64,000 nt of DNA. It comes from Vanilla planifolia. Taxonomy: Eukaryota; Streptophyta; Magnoliopsida; Asparagales; Orchidaceae. A program made the position numbers and the translations under genes. Shown here piece by piece: positions 38,391-49,276 of the stretch. Below the pieces are notes generated by a model, which saw nothing but the letters and a program-made list of their open reading frames with translations, was not told where the DNA came from and searched no databases. The DNA lies in assembly GCA_023846275.1 (NCBI GenBank), contig CM043869.1, positions 39,024,737-39,088,736 on the forward strand, written 5' to 3'. The first letter of the stretch is position 1, and each line of letters starts with the position of its first letter.

Positions 38391-41300
38391 ATGGCAGATA
38401 GCATGGTATCAAGTTTTTGGGGGCCAGTCACTTCCACAACAGAGTTGTGTGAACAAAATTATGCTTACTCATCATACGTTGCAGAATTTTACAATACTAT
38501 CTCCAATATTCCATGTATTCTTTTGGCACTAGTTGGCCTTATAAATGCCTTGAGGCAACGCTTCGAGAAAAGATTTAGCATTCTTCACATGTCCAACATG
38601 ATACTTGCTATTGGGAACATTGTTTTCCATGCCACATTACAGCATGTGTAAGTTCTCAGCAGCAATTTTGTCATCTTTTCTATGAGCGTTAAGCATTTTT
38701 TCTTCATTTTACATATTATTTCTCTACCAGTTATTTTCTAATTGGATTGAACTAATCTTTTATTGTTATCTCTTTTATATTATCTGTAAAAAGGGTTCCT
38801 TGTTTTTTTTTTTTTGTAGCAAGATTAACCTTTTCTTTCTGATACTGGATGAGTTCTGGGTAGCATATGTGCTTCAGAGTGCTGTTACATAGTTTTACTT
38901 GTATATTACCTTATTGGGCTGCCTTTTATAGTAAATTCTTCCACGAGCTATCTATTTAAGCTTGGCTTATACAACTTGTCTTTCAACTTCTAATTAAAGT
39001 TTCATTTTGTAATTTCTTTTGTGGTGTGTGGAACTATGGCTGTCTCACAACAAAATGAGTTGTTCTATCATTCTAATAACTTATACCTTGAAACCAGTGA
39101 TGGGTTACTAGCGTAGGTGTTTTGTACGAAAAGAATTGCTATATGCTTTTGTAGAAAGTTAAAATCAGCCTGAGGAAACAATGTCAAGCTTCTATGTTGG
39201 TTGCTAAGCACAAGCCAGAGTTAGATTAGTCTCAATTTGGAAGTTGAATTTAGCGTTGGAGCCTTAATAGGCCCAAATATGGGTTTGTGCTTGATGCAAG
39301 TCCCTTAATAATTAGTATTAGAGCCTAGTTTGGTGTTTATTAAGTATTTTATGTGATTTATGGCTTTCATAAGTTTCTTCTAATCCTTCCCATGTTGGAA
39401 ATTATTTAATTCCTTTGGAGACTGTCATGATATCTAAGCATGATTGAGTGATTCTTTGTATGTATAAAAGTTGCTAGTTTTGAAAGGCTTGCATAGAATT
39501 GTTTAGGTTTGGTTTGGTTGACTGATTCATGGCTTATGTGGCTTATGTACCTATGGTGTAAAAATTCAGGTGCATACATATTAAATGTTGCAGTGCCTTT
39601 TGGAAGTCCTGATGTTTTAAAAGTGAAGTCTCATAGCTAATACCGATGAGACTCTTAAAGGGGAGAATGCCAAGCTAATTGGAGGTTGAAAATATTGGAA
39701 CCTGAGTCTTTGTTTGGCGCAGATGTTGCAATTTAAATGTTGTTTGAAAAAGCTGCTATTAAAAAGCTGGTTATGAAAGATGAATGCAAAAGCTATTGAT
39801 AAGTATTTTCTTCATATGAATCATTTAGCTTACTTTGGCAATTAAAATGCCAAAGAAGATTACTACACAAAAATTGTTTTAACAATGTTAGAATTTGTCT
39901 GATTTTGTTTTTAAAACATGCTTATAAAAATTTGAAGTCAAAAATATTTTTTTGATAGCAATTCCAAATGAACCATTAATTTGCTATGAAGTGGCTCCTA
40001 CTCTTGCACATCTAGTGATGTGTGTGGCCCAATCCATGGTCTACCGATGATACTCTTGTCTAACATGTTCATTTAGTATAATAGTGGTGACTGCAAATTT
40101 TGACATGCAAATGCTTCAATAACTGCTAATTTATATTGGGGATTGGGTTCTTTTTCATGCTAATTTTTGGGATTGTTCGTTGTTAATTTGTTTAAAGCTT
40201 TTATTCTCATGAATCTGCTATTTTGAGTGTAGAATTATTTTTCTGTATTCTATCATTCTTGTTATTAGAACTTTGAATATTGCTTTTTATGTTCTAACTT
40301 ACATTTTGAATAATGCATGGTCGAATTATTCTTCAACACGTTTGAATAATGTAAAAAGGAAAGCAGGTTAACTTAGTGGATATTTGCTTGGTGTTTTAGA
40401 TGCTTATGATAAGTGTTTATGATAATCCAGTCATGCGTCAAGCAAAATATTTTTTCGTATTCCATCCTTGTTATTAGAACTACGAATACTGCTTTTTATG
40501 TTCTGGCTTCCATTTTGAATAATGTATGGCCAAAGTATTTATCAACATGTTTGAATTTAGGAAAGCAGGTTGTTTTAGTGGATATTTGCTTGGTGTTTTA
40601 TATGCTTATGATAAATATTTATGATAATCCAATAATGTTTCAAGGAAATCCTAAGCAAAAAGAGAACCGTTAGACTGTTTGATTCTTGGTAAGCAATAGT
40701 TTTAGGTGAGTGCAAATTTTCAAGCGGGAAGATCTTCTTAAATCTAACTTCTAAGGTAGTTCATTAACTTTCTTAGGCAACCATCTCACCAATGCAGAGC
40801 ACCTTCTGCACAATGGCATTGTTACTTTTAAAATAGCCCATTTTAGCCAGTTCGAAGGACATTTCTTTTGATTTTTTGGTGCTTATTTGCTATGGTTATT
40901 ATTTTCATCCAATTATTTTAAGAGATTTTGCTTGAGTTAACTACTGCCTTCTTTATATTTTACTTTGCCATTTCCTATACGGATTGTTTTCATTTTAATT
41001 GGCTGTCTATTTTCAGAATATATTGATGCACATTCTTGTGATAGCCATAACATGATCTGTTTTTCATTTTTTTGTTATTATTTACATTTTGCAATTTAAT
41101 TATTTTTTAATCTACTTTTAGTTCTCCTTTTGATGCATAGATAAACATGGGAGTGGTTTTGGTTGGGTTTGAAATTGTTACGATTAACAGATAGACAATT
41201 AGTTAGTTGATGAGTTATACTTTTTATATTTTTTTTGTAAATTTTGTTTTATTATTCATTCAATAGATTACAAGTGGTTTCATACATGATGCACTAATAA

Positions 41301-44300
41301 GATAATACTACAATTTGTGAGGCAAAATAGTATCCAATAAAGAGCATTAAAGTTCAATGTTTAACCTTGTAAGATTGTCTTTTTTTTTTTCTTTGTGCTT
41401 GTATTGAAGAATTATGAGATCTTTGACCTTTGTAATTGGAGTAAGATATTTGAAAAATCTGACATGGCCTAAGTTTCATTAAAGTCGATCGCTACATATC
41501 TAGAAGCCAACAAAGAGAATCCTTGTGCATGATGTATAAGGGGAAATTTTTTGTGAAAGTTTTTAATACTTAGATCATTGCATTATGATCAATAAATAGA
41601 TATTTCTCGTAAATCCGATGAAACCTTGGGTTGAGGCTTAAATGGAGTGCTTCATCTATAAGCTTAGTTAATGATATAGTATCGGCTTAAAAATCAATTT
41701 GATTGGGAAGCTAAATGAGATTTTGCTTAATAAAGCTGTCATTATTATAAGAGAAGTCAATTATTTTAGGAGAATTCGATTTGAAGAAAAGAATGTTAGA
41801 GTGAATGACTCAGGAGTAGTAGAATCTATGGAGGATTTAGAGACTATTTTGATCAATAGAGACTGAAATTAGAGCAATGATATCCTAATCAGAAGTAATT
41901 TAAAGAGAAAAAATGTTTTAATTATTGTTAGTCTGTATAGTTGATGCATTGGAGATGTGTTGATGAATTGCATGATGCTTAGGTGAAGGTTTTTGTTTCC
42001 ATTTCCTATTTTTTTCATCTTGAGATTCTCAATGAACTATTGGAAATTGAACATACTTAGAGTTTAGATAGTAATTTGATTATTTGTGGTTGAGTCTGTG
42101 ACAAAGCCTACCAAAAGACAACAAGAACATTGCCAATCCATATTTCATTTGACAGCTCATTTTGAAGCTTGATTTTAACACATATCTTTGCAACATTAGG
42201 CGAACAAGGGAAGTAGTTTTTGCATTGATCTTAAGAGGTTCTCTAGTAAGACGGCTTACAGAAAATATGGGACCATTGCAGAAGAAGTGCACAAATAAAT
42301 GTGGAAGTAGGATCCAAACTAGTACAATTAGGAATTTAGACTTAGTAATAAAAGGGAGACCATTTGAAAATTCTTATGAGAAAGCTTTGGGAGGTCCACA
42401 CTCTATGTAGTCAACACCTGAGGAAATCCCCTTTATGTTTGAACATTAAGGCAGCTCGATTGAGAAGAAACTTCCAAACCCAATTCTCAAAATTTCTTTA
42501 TGCAATGAATCCATGTCAGGGTGGCCTGAAGAGAATTTTTCAACTAGAACAAAGTTAAAGGGCAAGTGTATATGCACATAGTCGTTAGGAAAAAAAACTG
42601 TTGGTTTGTTAATGAAAATGGTGACATTCCTCATAGTGGTTTGCTGGTCTTTAATGAAGTTGTATTTATTATCTATTAGCTCCATAGTAGTCAATGAACC
42701 AGGGTGCATCTAGATGATATTCGCAAATGATGTAATTGAGTGCTTTGCAGACCCCTCATTGGGATTGCAAAGGGTTGCCTCTAGGAAAATAGTGTTGGGC
42801 AAATGAGGCTGTTGCAGTTGAAGCAAGATGACAGAGGCCAAAGGAGGAGTAGGCGTTGTAGGAGATGGAATTGGTTTCGAAGGAATTAGAGTGGCGATTG
42901 ATGGAAGAGGACCTGTCATTGCAACTTGTGCTTAGATCGACAACGACAGGACTGGTGAGGTGAACTCCGATTGGCAATAAGGTGTAGGTGCCAATTGACC
43001 AATTCTCGAGTTCAAGTGATTTGCTGAAATTGCTGCAAAATCAGAAGTTCGTCTCGGTGTTGACGACTATTCCGTGAGAAAGAACAAGAGTGTGCGAGAG
43101 CAACAGAGATGTTGGAAGATAAACGAGAGGAAGACAAGTGATGCTCTAGTAGGAAACCTTAGTAGAGCTCGACATTGAAGACAAGGGTTCATCACCTAAT
43201 TGTTTGTGCTTTGCATACTTTAAGCACATGTTGACCTTGATTTTTTATATGTTAGGGTGGTCTTGTTTAGAATCCAAACATTTTGACCCATGTTTTTTGG
43301 GTTCACATTCGTATATCGGCTCTTCGTTGACATTTTTTAAAAACCTTTTTTTTTTTTTCAAAATATCTTATTGACTATGGTTGGAAAATTGTTCGTTAAA
43401 TCTTTCCAATATTGATAAGAAGATAAATTATCCATTGAAGATAGACAAATTTCACTATTTGAAGGGAATTTATCTTTTACTGATTTTTGTTCCATTCCTG
43501 TGTTGGATGCTCTATTTAAGTTTTGCTAGAAGAGTATGATAAAAAAAGGTTAGGGATCTAATTGACTTGATCTGTTATATATGTTACTTTTTGTAAGACT
43601 TGTCAGACTGGCCTGGCAATCAAACGAGTGGAGAAATATCTTAGCTTTTCTATAATTAATTTTTTAGCTTAATAGCTGCATGTCTACTGCATCATATTCA
43701 TGGTGTATTTATGAATTGGGCACCTTTGTTGGTGTAGATGCAAAATTTAAGACACAATAACCATGTTTTCTCGACGAGTTTGAGGGGCTGGACTTGAAGA
43801 GTATGTGGGAATCAATTTGAACTCAGCTTTCTTTTCCTCTCAAGAAACTTGCTTCCTTGCAAATTCTTCATCCTTGTTTTCTTCAATGGCTTTCTCCCAT
43901 ATTACTCCCATCGTTTGTTTGGGATTATTCCTAATGACTATTTCTCAGCTTTTCCCTGTCTTATCCCTCTTGTTTGTTGCCTATCAAAACAGCTGTTGCG
44001 TTCCTACAATCCTATGTTACAGGATCAAATCCATGTTCAATGCTGTCTCCACAACTTTCCTTATTGTTATCTTCTTCCGCTCTGTTCATAATCCAAGTCT
44101 TTCTCAATCCTATCCTCATTTCTCTTTCCTCTTCTTTCTTCCAGCCACTTTGTTGGCCTTTTTTTGTTGGTTCTTTCTTATGCATCTACGGATATGGGTT
44201 GTGGAAATGGAATTATGTTGATTTTCCATTACTGCAAATTTGCAGCAACCTTAAATATTGCAGTGTGGGATGGCAATGTTTTACTTTTTCTCGACAATAG

Positions 44301-46797
44301 TTTTTTATTATAGTTTTGGAAAAATTTGGAAGTGCTATAGGTTTAAATTTGATGGAATGTAAAATCTATGGGCCATGTATCCATTAAATTTGTGTAATAA
44401 GCACAAGCATGCATATAAATTGTGAAATGTCATCCATCATTGTGAACTAGTCAACCTAGTCATTGGCTGGGACTCTTACATTATCATGACCAAGTCTTGT
44501 TATGTCAAGATATTTGCTCTCGTTTTTGAAAATCATGATTGTAGCCTATATCAAATGGGGAACAAGAAGGATCATATTCAACATTAACTAAAGATCCTAC
44601 CAAAGTCCTTAGGTCGGGGCATATTTCTCATCCACATAAAATTCTCCACTATTGCAAATTGGGCAACCCAGTCTACAGCCGGTTACCCTTCTTAAGAATA
44701 TGAGTGACTTTGAAGGTGGCAAAGAGATGCGAGTCAATAACTGTATGTAAAATTCTCGTGCCATAATCCCCTCTAGATAGGCAATTTGTAAACTTATGGA
44801 CTGCCACGAAAGTGTTGCTCTCCGGCCTAACTCGTGAAGTGTGGGGGAAGTGACGGGATACAAGCTGAATAGTCGCTATCAAAGCATGTTCCTCCAACAT
44901 GAACGGAGCATCTGAGAAGTTTTCTCAACTTTGGCCAATTTGAGCTCCCTACTTCTATCATGGACAAATAACACCAAACCTTGCTTGGCTATTGGCCCCA
45001 GCCTATCCATCACAATTGGGCCTTCACTTAACTTGGTAGGAATGGGGGTAAGCCACTTGGAAGGAGATGCTGAGGGCTCTTGGTGATCTAGGAATGGAGA
45101 ACCATGTTTAGCAAAGAAGCTTGGTGGGCCCATATCCTACAAGTCATAGGATCAAAACCTGCTCTGATAATACTTTATGGCACCCATAGCATTACTATGA
45201 GAATTACTTGATGTTTTATATCTTATTTTGTTTTTATGAAGATAACCATAACAATTTATTTCTTTTAAAATCATAAACTGAGTAATATTAGAAAGAAACT
45301 GACCCACAATCCTTCATCATAGATAATTTAAACCAAGTTATTACATTGTTCATAGAAGAAAGAAATAAATAAACAAGTATTATAATACTAAATAATGTCA
45401 AATCTTGTTGTTATAGTAACATTTATGATAACACAAGTTTGCCAATTCTAATAAATCGCTATTTAGATGTAAAATAATTAAATTGTTGGTGTCAATTTTA
45501 CTTACTATTTTTCTACAGTCATGTGATGTGTATCCATGTTACTTGTAATATTAGCCAAAATTTGGTTGAGTCAATTCTCATGGGAACAAAAATAAAATTA
45601 TGTCATCTCAAATCTTTCTTAATTTCTCGACTTACTAGACATTTATCTTATTCCTTTCCTTCCGAGTGGTCACACCCTACGAGAAGGATTATGCCCTTAC
45701 CTTAACTTGCATCCTGTAATTAGGATGTATTTTAGCTAATTAAATTAAATCAAATGTTTAATTATAACCTTGTTCTAGATTATATATTTTTGATTTTTTC
45801 AGTATAAATGATTTCTAAAAGTTCATTGTCTAATTTTAAAATGAGTTATTCTAGGAGCCTTATATGTCCTATCATTTTTGTTGAATTTTATGATGTTTGA
45901 TATTTTTATATTTTTTAAATATATTTATTAAAATAATATTTTATACTGTATTACTTGTCTCCAAGAATGTTAGAAGTGTTTGTCATATAATTCAACTCAG
46001 CTTTTGGTCATTTTTGACGTTGTAACATGTTGGCATGGCTTTCTAACAATATTTAGGATGCTTTGAATTGCTTGTCAGATATAGATCGACTTCCATGGGA
46101 TGATCCCTTCTTCAGTTTTAACAGCATTTTTATATCAAATTTTCTTATATACTCGTGAATATGCTGATAATTGTGAACATATGGAAGCTTTCATCTCCAT
46201 TACTTGTTTGAATCTTCTCATACAAACAAGTATTGGGTAAATAACAACATAAAACTTGCATTATTTACATGCTATGTTTTCAGGGTACAGCAAAGTGATG
46301 AAACACCAATGATCTGGGAGATGCTTCTCTACCTTTATGTACTCTATTCTCCAGACTGGCATTACAGGAGCACAATGCCCACATTCTTGTTCCTGTATGC
46401 CGCCGGTTTCGCCGTCGCGCACAATCTCCTTCGCCTCGATGCCCTGTTCAAGCTGCAGTACGTTCTCCTCTGTCTTCTCTGCGTCCCAAGGATGTACAAA
46501 TACCACATCCACACCAAAGATGCCGGGGCTCAGCGGATTGCAAAGCTCTATGTGGCAACCATAGTTCTCGGATGCCTATGTTGGTTGGCCGACCGCATCT
46601 TCTGCAGCAAGTTCTCCAGTTGGTACATCAACCCTCAGGGCCACGCCTGGTGGCATGTTCTCATGGGATTCAATTCGTACCTCGCGAACGCGTTTCTGAT
46701 GTTTTGCCGCGCGCAGCAGCTGGAATGGAAGCCCCGTGTTGCCCACCTGTTTGGGTTTCTGCCTTACGTCAAGATTGATAAAGCCAAGAGGATGTGA
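38391..46797 (+). CDS. ACER: Alkaline ceramidase (ACER/YPC1 type)
   Basis: Two coding exons, 38391-38647 and 46284-46797, joined in frame (CAT GT|G GTA) across a 7636-bp intron: 256 residues, like Arabidopsis ACER (255). The family are multi-pass ER/Golgi membrane hydrolases that split ceramide into sphingoid base and fatty acid. Visible motifs: FWGPVTSTTELCE, AEFYNTISN, FHATLQH (His80), SDETPM (Asp91), SPDWHYRSTMP and HAWWH (His206, His210). Compared with human ACER3 from memory (Ser77, His81, Asp92, His217, His221; calcium site at Asp19, Glu22, Asn24, Glu33), this protein has Glu18, Glu21, Asn23 and Glu32 and all the histidines, but Asn76 stands where the catalytic Ser would be (Arabidopsis has Ser there). 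The C-terminus ends in lysine/arginine-rich KIDKAKRM. Family certain; activity open because of Asn76. Confidence 0.96.
40233..40645. repeat. Tandem duplication, period about 209 bp, in the ceramidase intron
   Basis: Copy 1 (about 40233-40440) and copy 2 (about 40444-40645) share 'ttgttattagaact', 'ctttttatgttct', 'cattttgaataatg(c/t)atgg', 'gtggatatttgcttggtgtt' and 'gcttatgataa'. Copy 1 has about 8 extra bases near its middle. Identity is high enough (roughly 85 percent by eye) that alignment is unambiguous. Confidence 0.9.
41930..42980 (-). mobile_element. L1-type LINE fragment, ORF1 (DUF4283-like), antisense in the ceramidase intron
   Basis: On the minus strand, translated pieces resemble the N-terminal domain of plant LINE ORF1. 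FVLVEKFSSGHPDMDSLHKE (about 42460-42550) matches the family's 'LVGKFSHGRPS...' pattern, and SVSRLTREPLKINAKTTSLV (about 42180-42260) matches 'IGKPLKVDEATADLTRPSVA'. The pieces lie in different frames, so the copy is degenerate. The right end (about 43150) may be near the 5' end of the element. I did not recognise endonuclease or reverse transcriptase to the left, so it is a fragment. Confidence 0.72.
44590..45180 (-). mobile_element. Possible LTR-retrotransposon fossil fragment (minus strand)
   Basis: The text 'gctctgataatac' at about 45158 is, on the minus strand, close to the tRNA-Met primer-binding motif (TGGTATCAGAGC) that follows a left LTR in plant LTR elements. Sequence to its left is GC-richer than the intron and open over short spans, without an identified domain. 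Family unknown, old, broken. Held with low confidence. Confidence 0.35.
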
Positions 46798-46843
46798 GAA
46801 GGTGAAGTGCTTATTTCGGTTTTCGTAATTATAGAACTGCATC

Positions 46844-46884
<41 letters not shown>

Positions 46885-47949
46885 GGGTATATTGTATGTT
46901 CTTGTATAAATTTGTCAACAGTTTTTTCTAACATACTTGGCAAAATTTTGTTTTGGCCAATTGATGATTTTGTTTATTGTTCATCTCAACACTTGGTTAA
47001 TATTTCGTATGAAATAGTGTTCGTCTTTGTAGCCGTTTGTAGTTTCAGACGTTAAAAGTTTGATAAATTATTTATTAGCTTGAAAATTTGAAGTAATGTT
47101 TGGTCGTTGGGATTTAGGGTTGTTTGATGATTTCACTTTATTAATGATGTTGTCATAGATGTGAATTCTTGACTATCGAAATGATTTATTGAATTCTTAA
47201 TCATATCTAATTCATTCATTTCTATTATGTTATGATAATGATCTAATTTGACTATTGCTTAAAATTGGTCAATGATATATTTTTAGTTATATTTCAACTC
47301 ATGGTTTAACTAAGTCATTTTGATTTGAGCTTGACTGAGCCTTTTTGATGATAAATCAAATATCTCAATCTATAGATTAACAAGATCTATAAGGAAGGAT
47401 GAGTTATACCTTATAATAGTTTTAAGTATGGATCAAATTATGTGATTTTATTGTTAGTGATAACTAAGTTAAGTGTTGTTTGTAGAGAAAAGTTTATAAA
47501 GTTTTTAAAAATGTTATTTGTAGTTATAATAGATAGAGGCCTAAATAGTTTTTTTTTAGATAATTAGATAAACATGCATGCTTACATGTACTCTTAATCA
47601 TGACAAATTAAGCTTATTAAATTGAAGCATCTTTTATCCAAAAATGGGTAGATAAAATACCCTTAAGACAAGATTCACAAAGATGAATAAAAAATACAAG
47701 TCATACAAATGGTGGTTTATAACAGTTGCAATATAACATACGATTTCAACTTAAATAACAGTAGCAAATTGCAAGAGCAGATCATAGGTAAGACTCATAT
47801 TGTCATGCTAACTTTCCCAAACTCTTCCGACGTCAATTATAAGAAAAACACCTCTCATCCGCAACACAACCGGGAGAAAGCCGATCCATTGAGGCTTTTT
47901 ATCGAACACCTAGAATGCAGCGACCATTAGGTGGAGTCCGACAGGAGCA
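46798..47949. other. Convergent intergenic region, ceramidase and ferredoxin 3' ends
   Basis: Both flanking genes end into this region. Apart from the poly(T) run it is AT-rich DNA with no supported gene. The frame at 47709-47930 has no recognisable family. Confidence 0.6.
46845..46883 (+). repeat. 39-nt poly(T) run just after the ceramidase stop
   Basis: An unbroken run of 39 T begins 47 bases downstream of the stop codon, inside the expected 3' untranslated region, where it would give a U-tract in the mRNA. Seen from the minus strand it is poly(A), so it might mark the tail of a short retroposed insert, but no body of such an insert was recognised. The length may also be affected by sequencing slippage. 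Confidence 0.9.
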
Positions 47950-48387
47950 TCAGTCGTTGGCCGTGGCGAGCTGGAGTGAGAGGAGCTCGTCCTCGGGAAT
48001 GGTTCTAATGACGCAATCGGAGCGGGGGTAGGAGGAGCAGAGGAGAGCGTACCCTCTAGCGATGACGTCGTCGCTGAGCATTCCCTCGCTTTGGTCGACG
48101 GCGCCGCTGAGGAGGCGAGCGGGGCAGGTCATGCACACCCCGAGCTTGCAGTCGTGCGGCACCTCCAGCCCTTCATCGAGCGCTCGCCTCAGTATGGTCT
48201 CGTCCTCCCCAACCTCCAGCGTCCGTCGCTCCCCTCCGTGCTCTATCGTCACCTTGTACGCCCAGCACCGGCCGCCGCCGCCGCGCCCCACCTTGAGCAA
48301 CTTCCGATTGTAGTCGCCGGCGTTTGATTTGGGTTTGTGGGGGACGAGCGAGAGGGAGACAGAGAGAGATGCGAGGCTCGTCGTCAT
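47950..48387 (-). CDS. FDC1: Ferredoxin C1, chloroplast [2Fe-2S] protein
   Basis: Single exon, 145 residues. Residues 1 to about 43 are Ser/Lys/Arg-rich without acidic clusters, as in a plastid transit peptide. The mature domain starts near AYKVTIEH. The iron-sulfur ligands are Cys80, Cys85, Cys88 (CKLGVCMTC) and Cys117, with 28 residues between the last two, one fewer than in leaf ferredoxins but the same as I count in Arabidopsis FdC1. The C-terminal extension ends EDELLSLQLATAND, nearly identical to the FdC1 hallmark. FdC proteins accept electrons from photosystem I but are reported to be poor at NADP+ reduction, so a specialised acceptor is likely. The gene is GC-rich and intronless, and divergent from CDC48C. 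The start is the first ATG in frame and gives a normal transit-peptide length. Confidence 0.96.
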   Translation of the reverse strand: MTTSLASLSVSLSLVPHKPKSNAGDYNRKLLKVGRGGGGRCWAYKVTIEHGGERRTLEVGEDETILRRALDEGLEVPHDCKLGVCMTCPARLLSGAVDQSEGMLSDDVIARGYALLCSSYPRSDCVIRTIPEDELLSLQLATAND

Positions 48388-49276
48388 CGAGCAATTGGGC
48401 AGTGCAGTGAGATGAGCCTGCAGGCGCCGTTTGTTGGCGTGTTGCTTGACTATTGATAGGGGTTGTGTGGTGGAGGACCATTGTTCGTTTTGGCTGTAAT
48501 TATTGTACTATCTCATAAAAAATGGAAATTAAAAGCTCACAGTAATTTTTTTAAAATAGATTTATTATTTAATACTTGTTTTAATAAATTATTAAAAAAA
48601 TATTTTTTTGTTATTTTTATAATTAAAAATATTTATTATTTAATACTACGTGATTATATATTAGATGATTTATTTCATAGTTTTTCTTTATTAGTCAATA
48701 TAGAATATATATATTACTTGATATATTTTTATCATATTATTTTTTTATAAATTTATAAATAGACATATATTACTTGATAAACATATATTACCTGATATAT
48801 TTTTATCTTATTTTTTTATAACATTGCTATGTAATTTAGATTTTTAATGAGGTTATATGTAAAACAAAGTGCATTTCTGATTCAATAAAAAAGTAAAAAT
48901 TAACTTGTTATCGAAAGTTCTCTTTATATGATATTAATATTTGTCAAGGTAAAATGAAGTGCATGTTATTAAAAAAATAAAAAAATAATAATAAAACTGA
49001 TATTTACTTGATTAAATAAGTCATTCTAATTTCAAAAGGCTCATAAAAAAAAAAAAAAATACGTGGCTACTCGAGTTGAAACAAAAGCATAGTCCAAACT
49101 ATTTACTAATTATTTTTTAATTTTACTTAATTAATTTTTAAATAATGTTTATTTTTAAAAAGTTTACCCTTGTGATGGGGGGTGAGATACCAGGTTAGTA
49201 AACCCTCGGCTTTCCTTCACCAAAATGCCCTAAGGTTCCCACGAGTGCTGCTGATCTTCTTCGTGCATAGTCTGCA
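48388..49276. promoter_or_regulatory. 889-bp shared upstream region of divergent FDC1 and CDC48C
   Basis: The two start codons face away from each other across this region. Its ends are GC-rich (leaders) and its centre is strongly AT-rich, with many TATA-like words, so no single TATA box can be assigned. A 13-A run lies at about 49047. An open frame at 48463-48750 is AT-rich chance sequence. Confidence 0.55.

Noticed and set aside
42710-42977. Two overlapping minus-strand Pro/Ser-rich frames as separate genes
   Set aside because: They adjoin the LINE ORF1 remnant and probably belong to its N-terminal linker or leader, not to a host gene.
43805-44221. 138-codon plus-strand frame with hydrophobic segments
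   Set aside because: It lies inside the ceramidase intron, has overlapping frames of similar composition, T-rich codons and no family resemblance. Hydrophobicity follows from pyrimidine-rich DNA.
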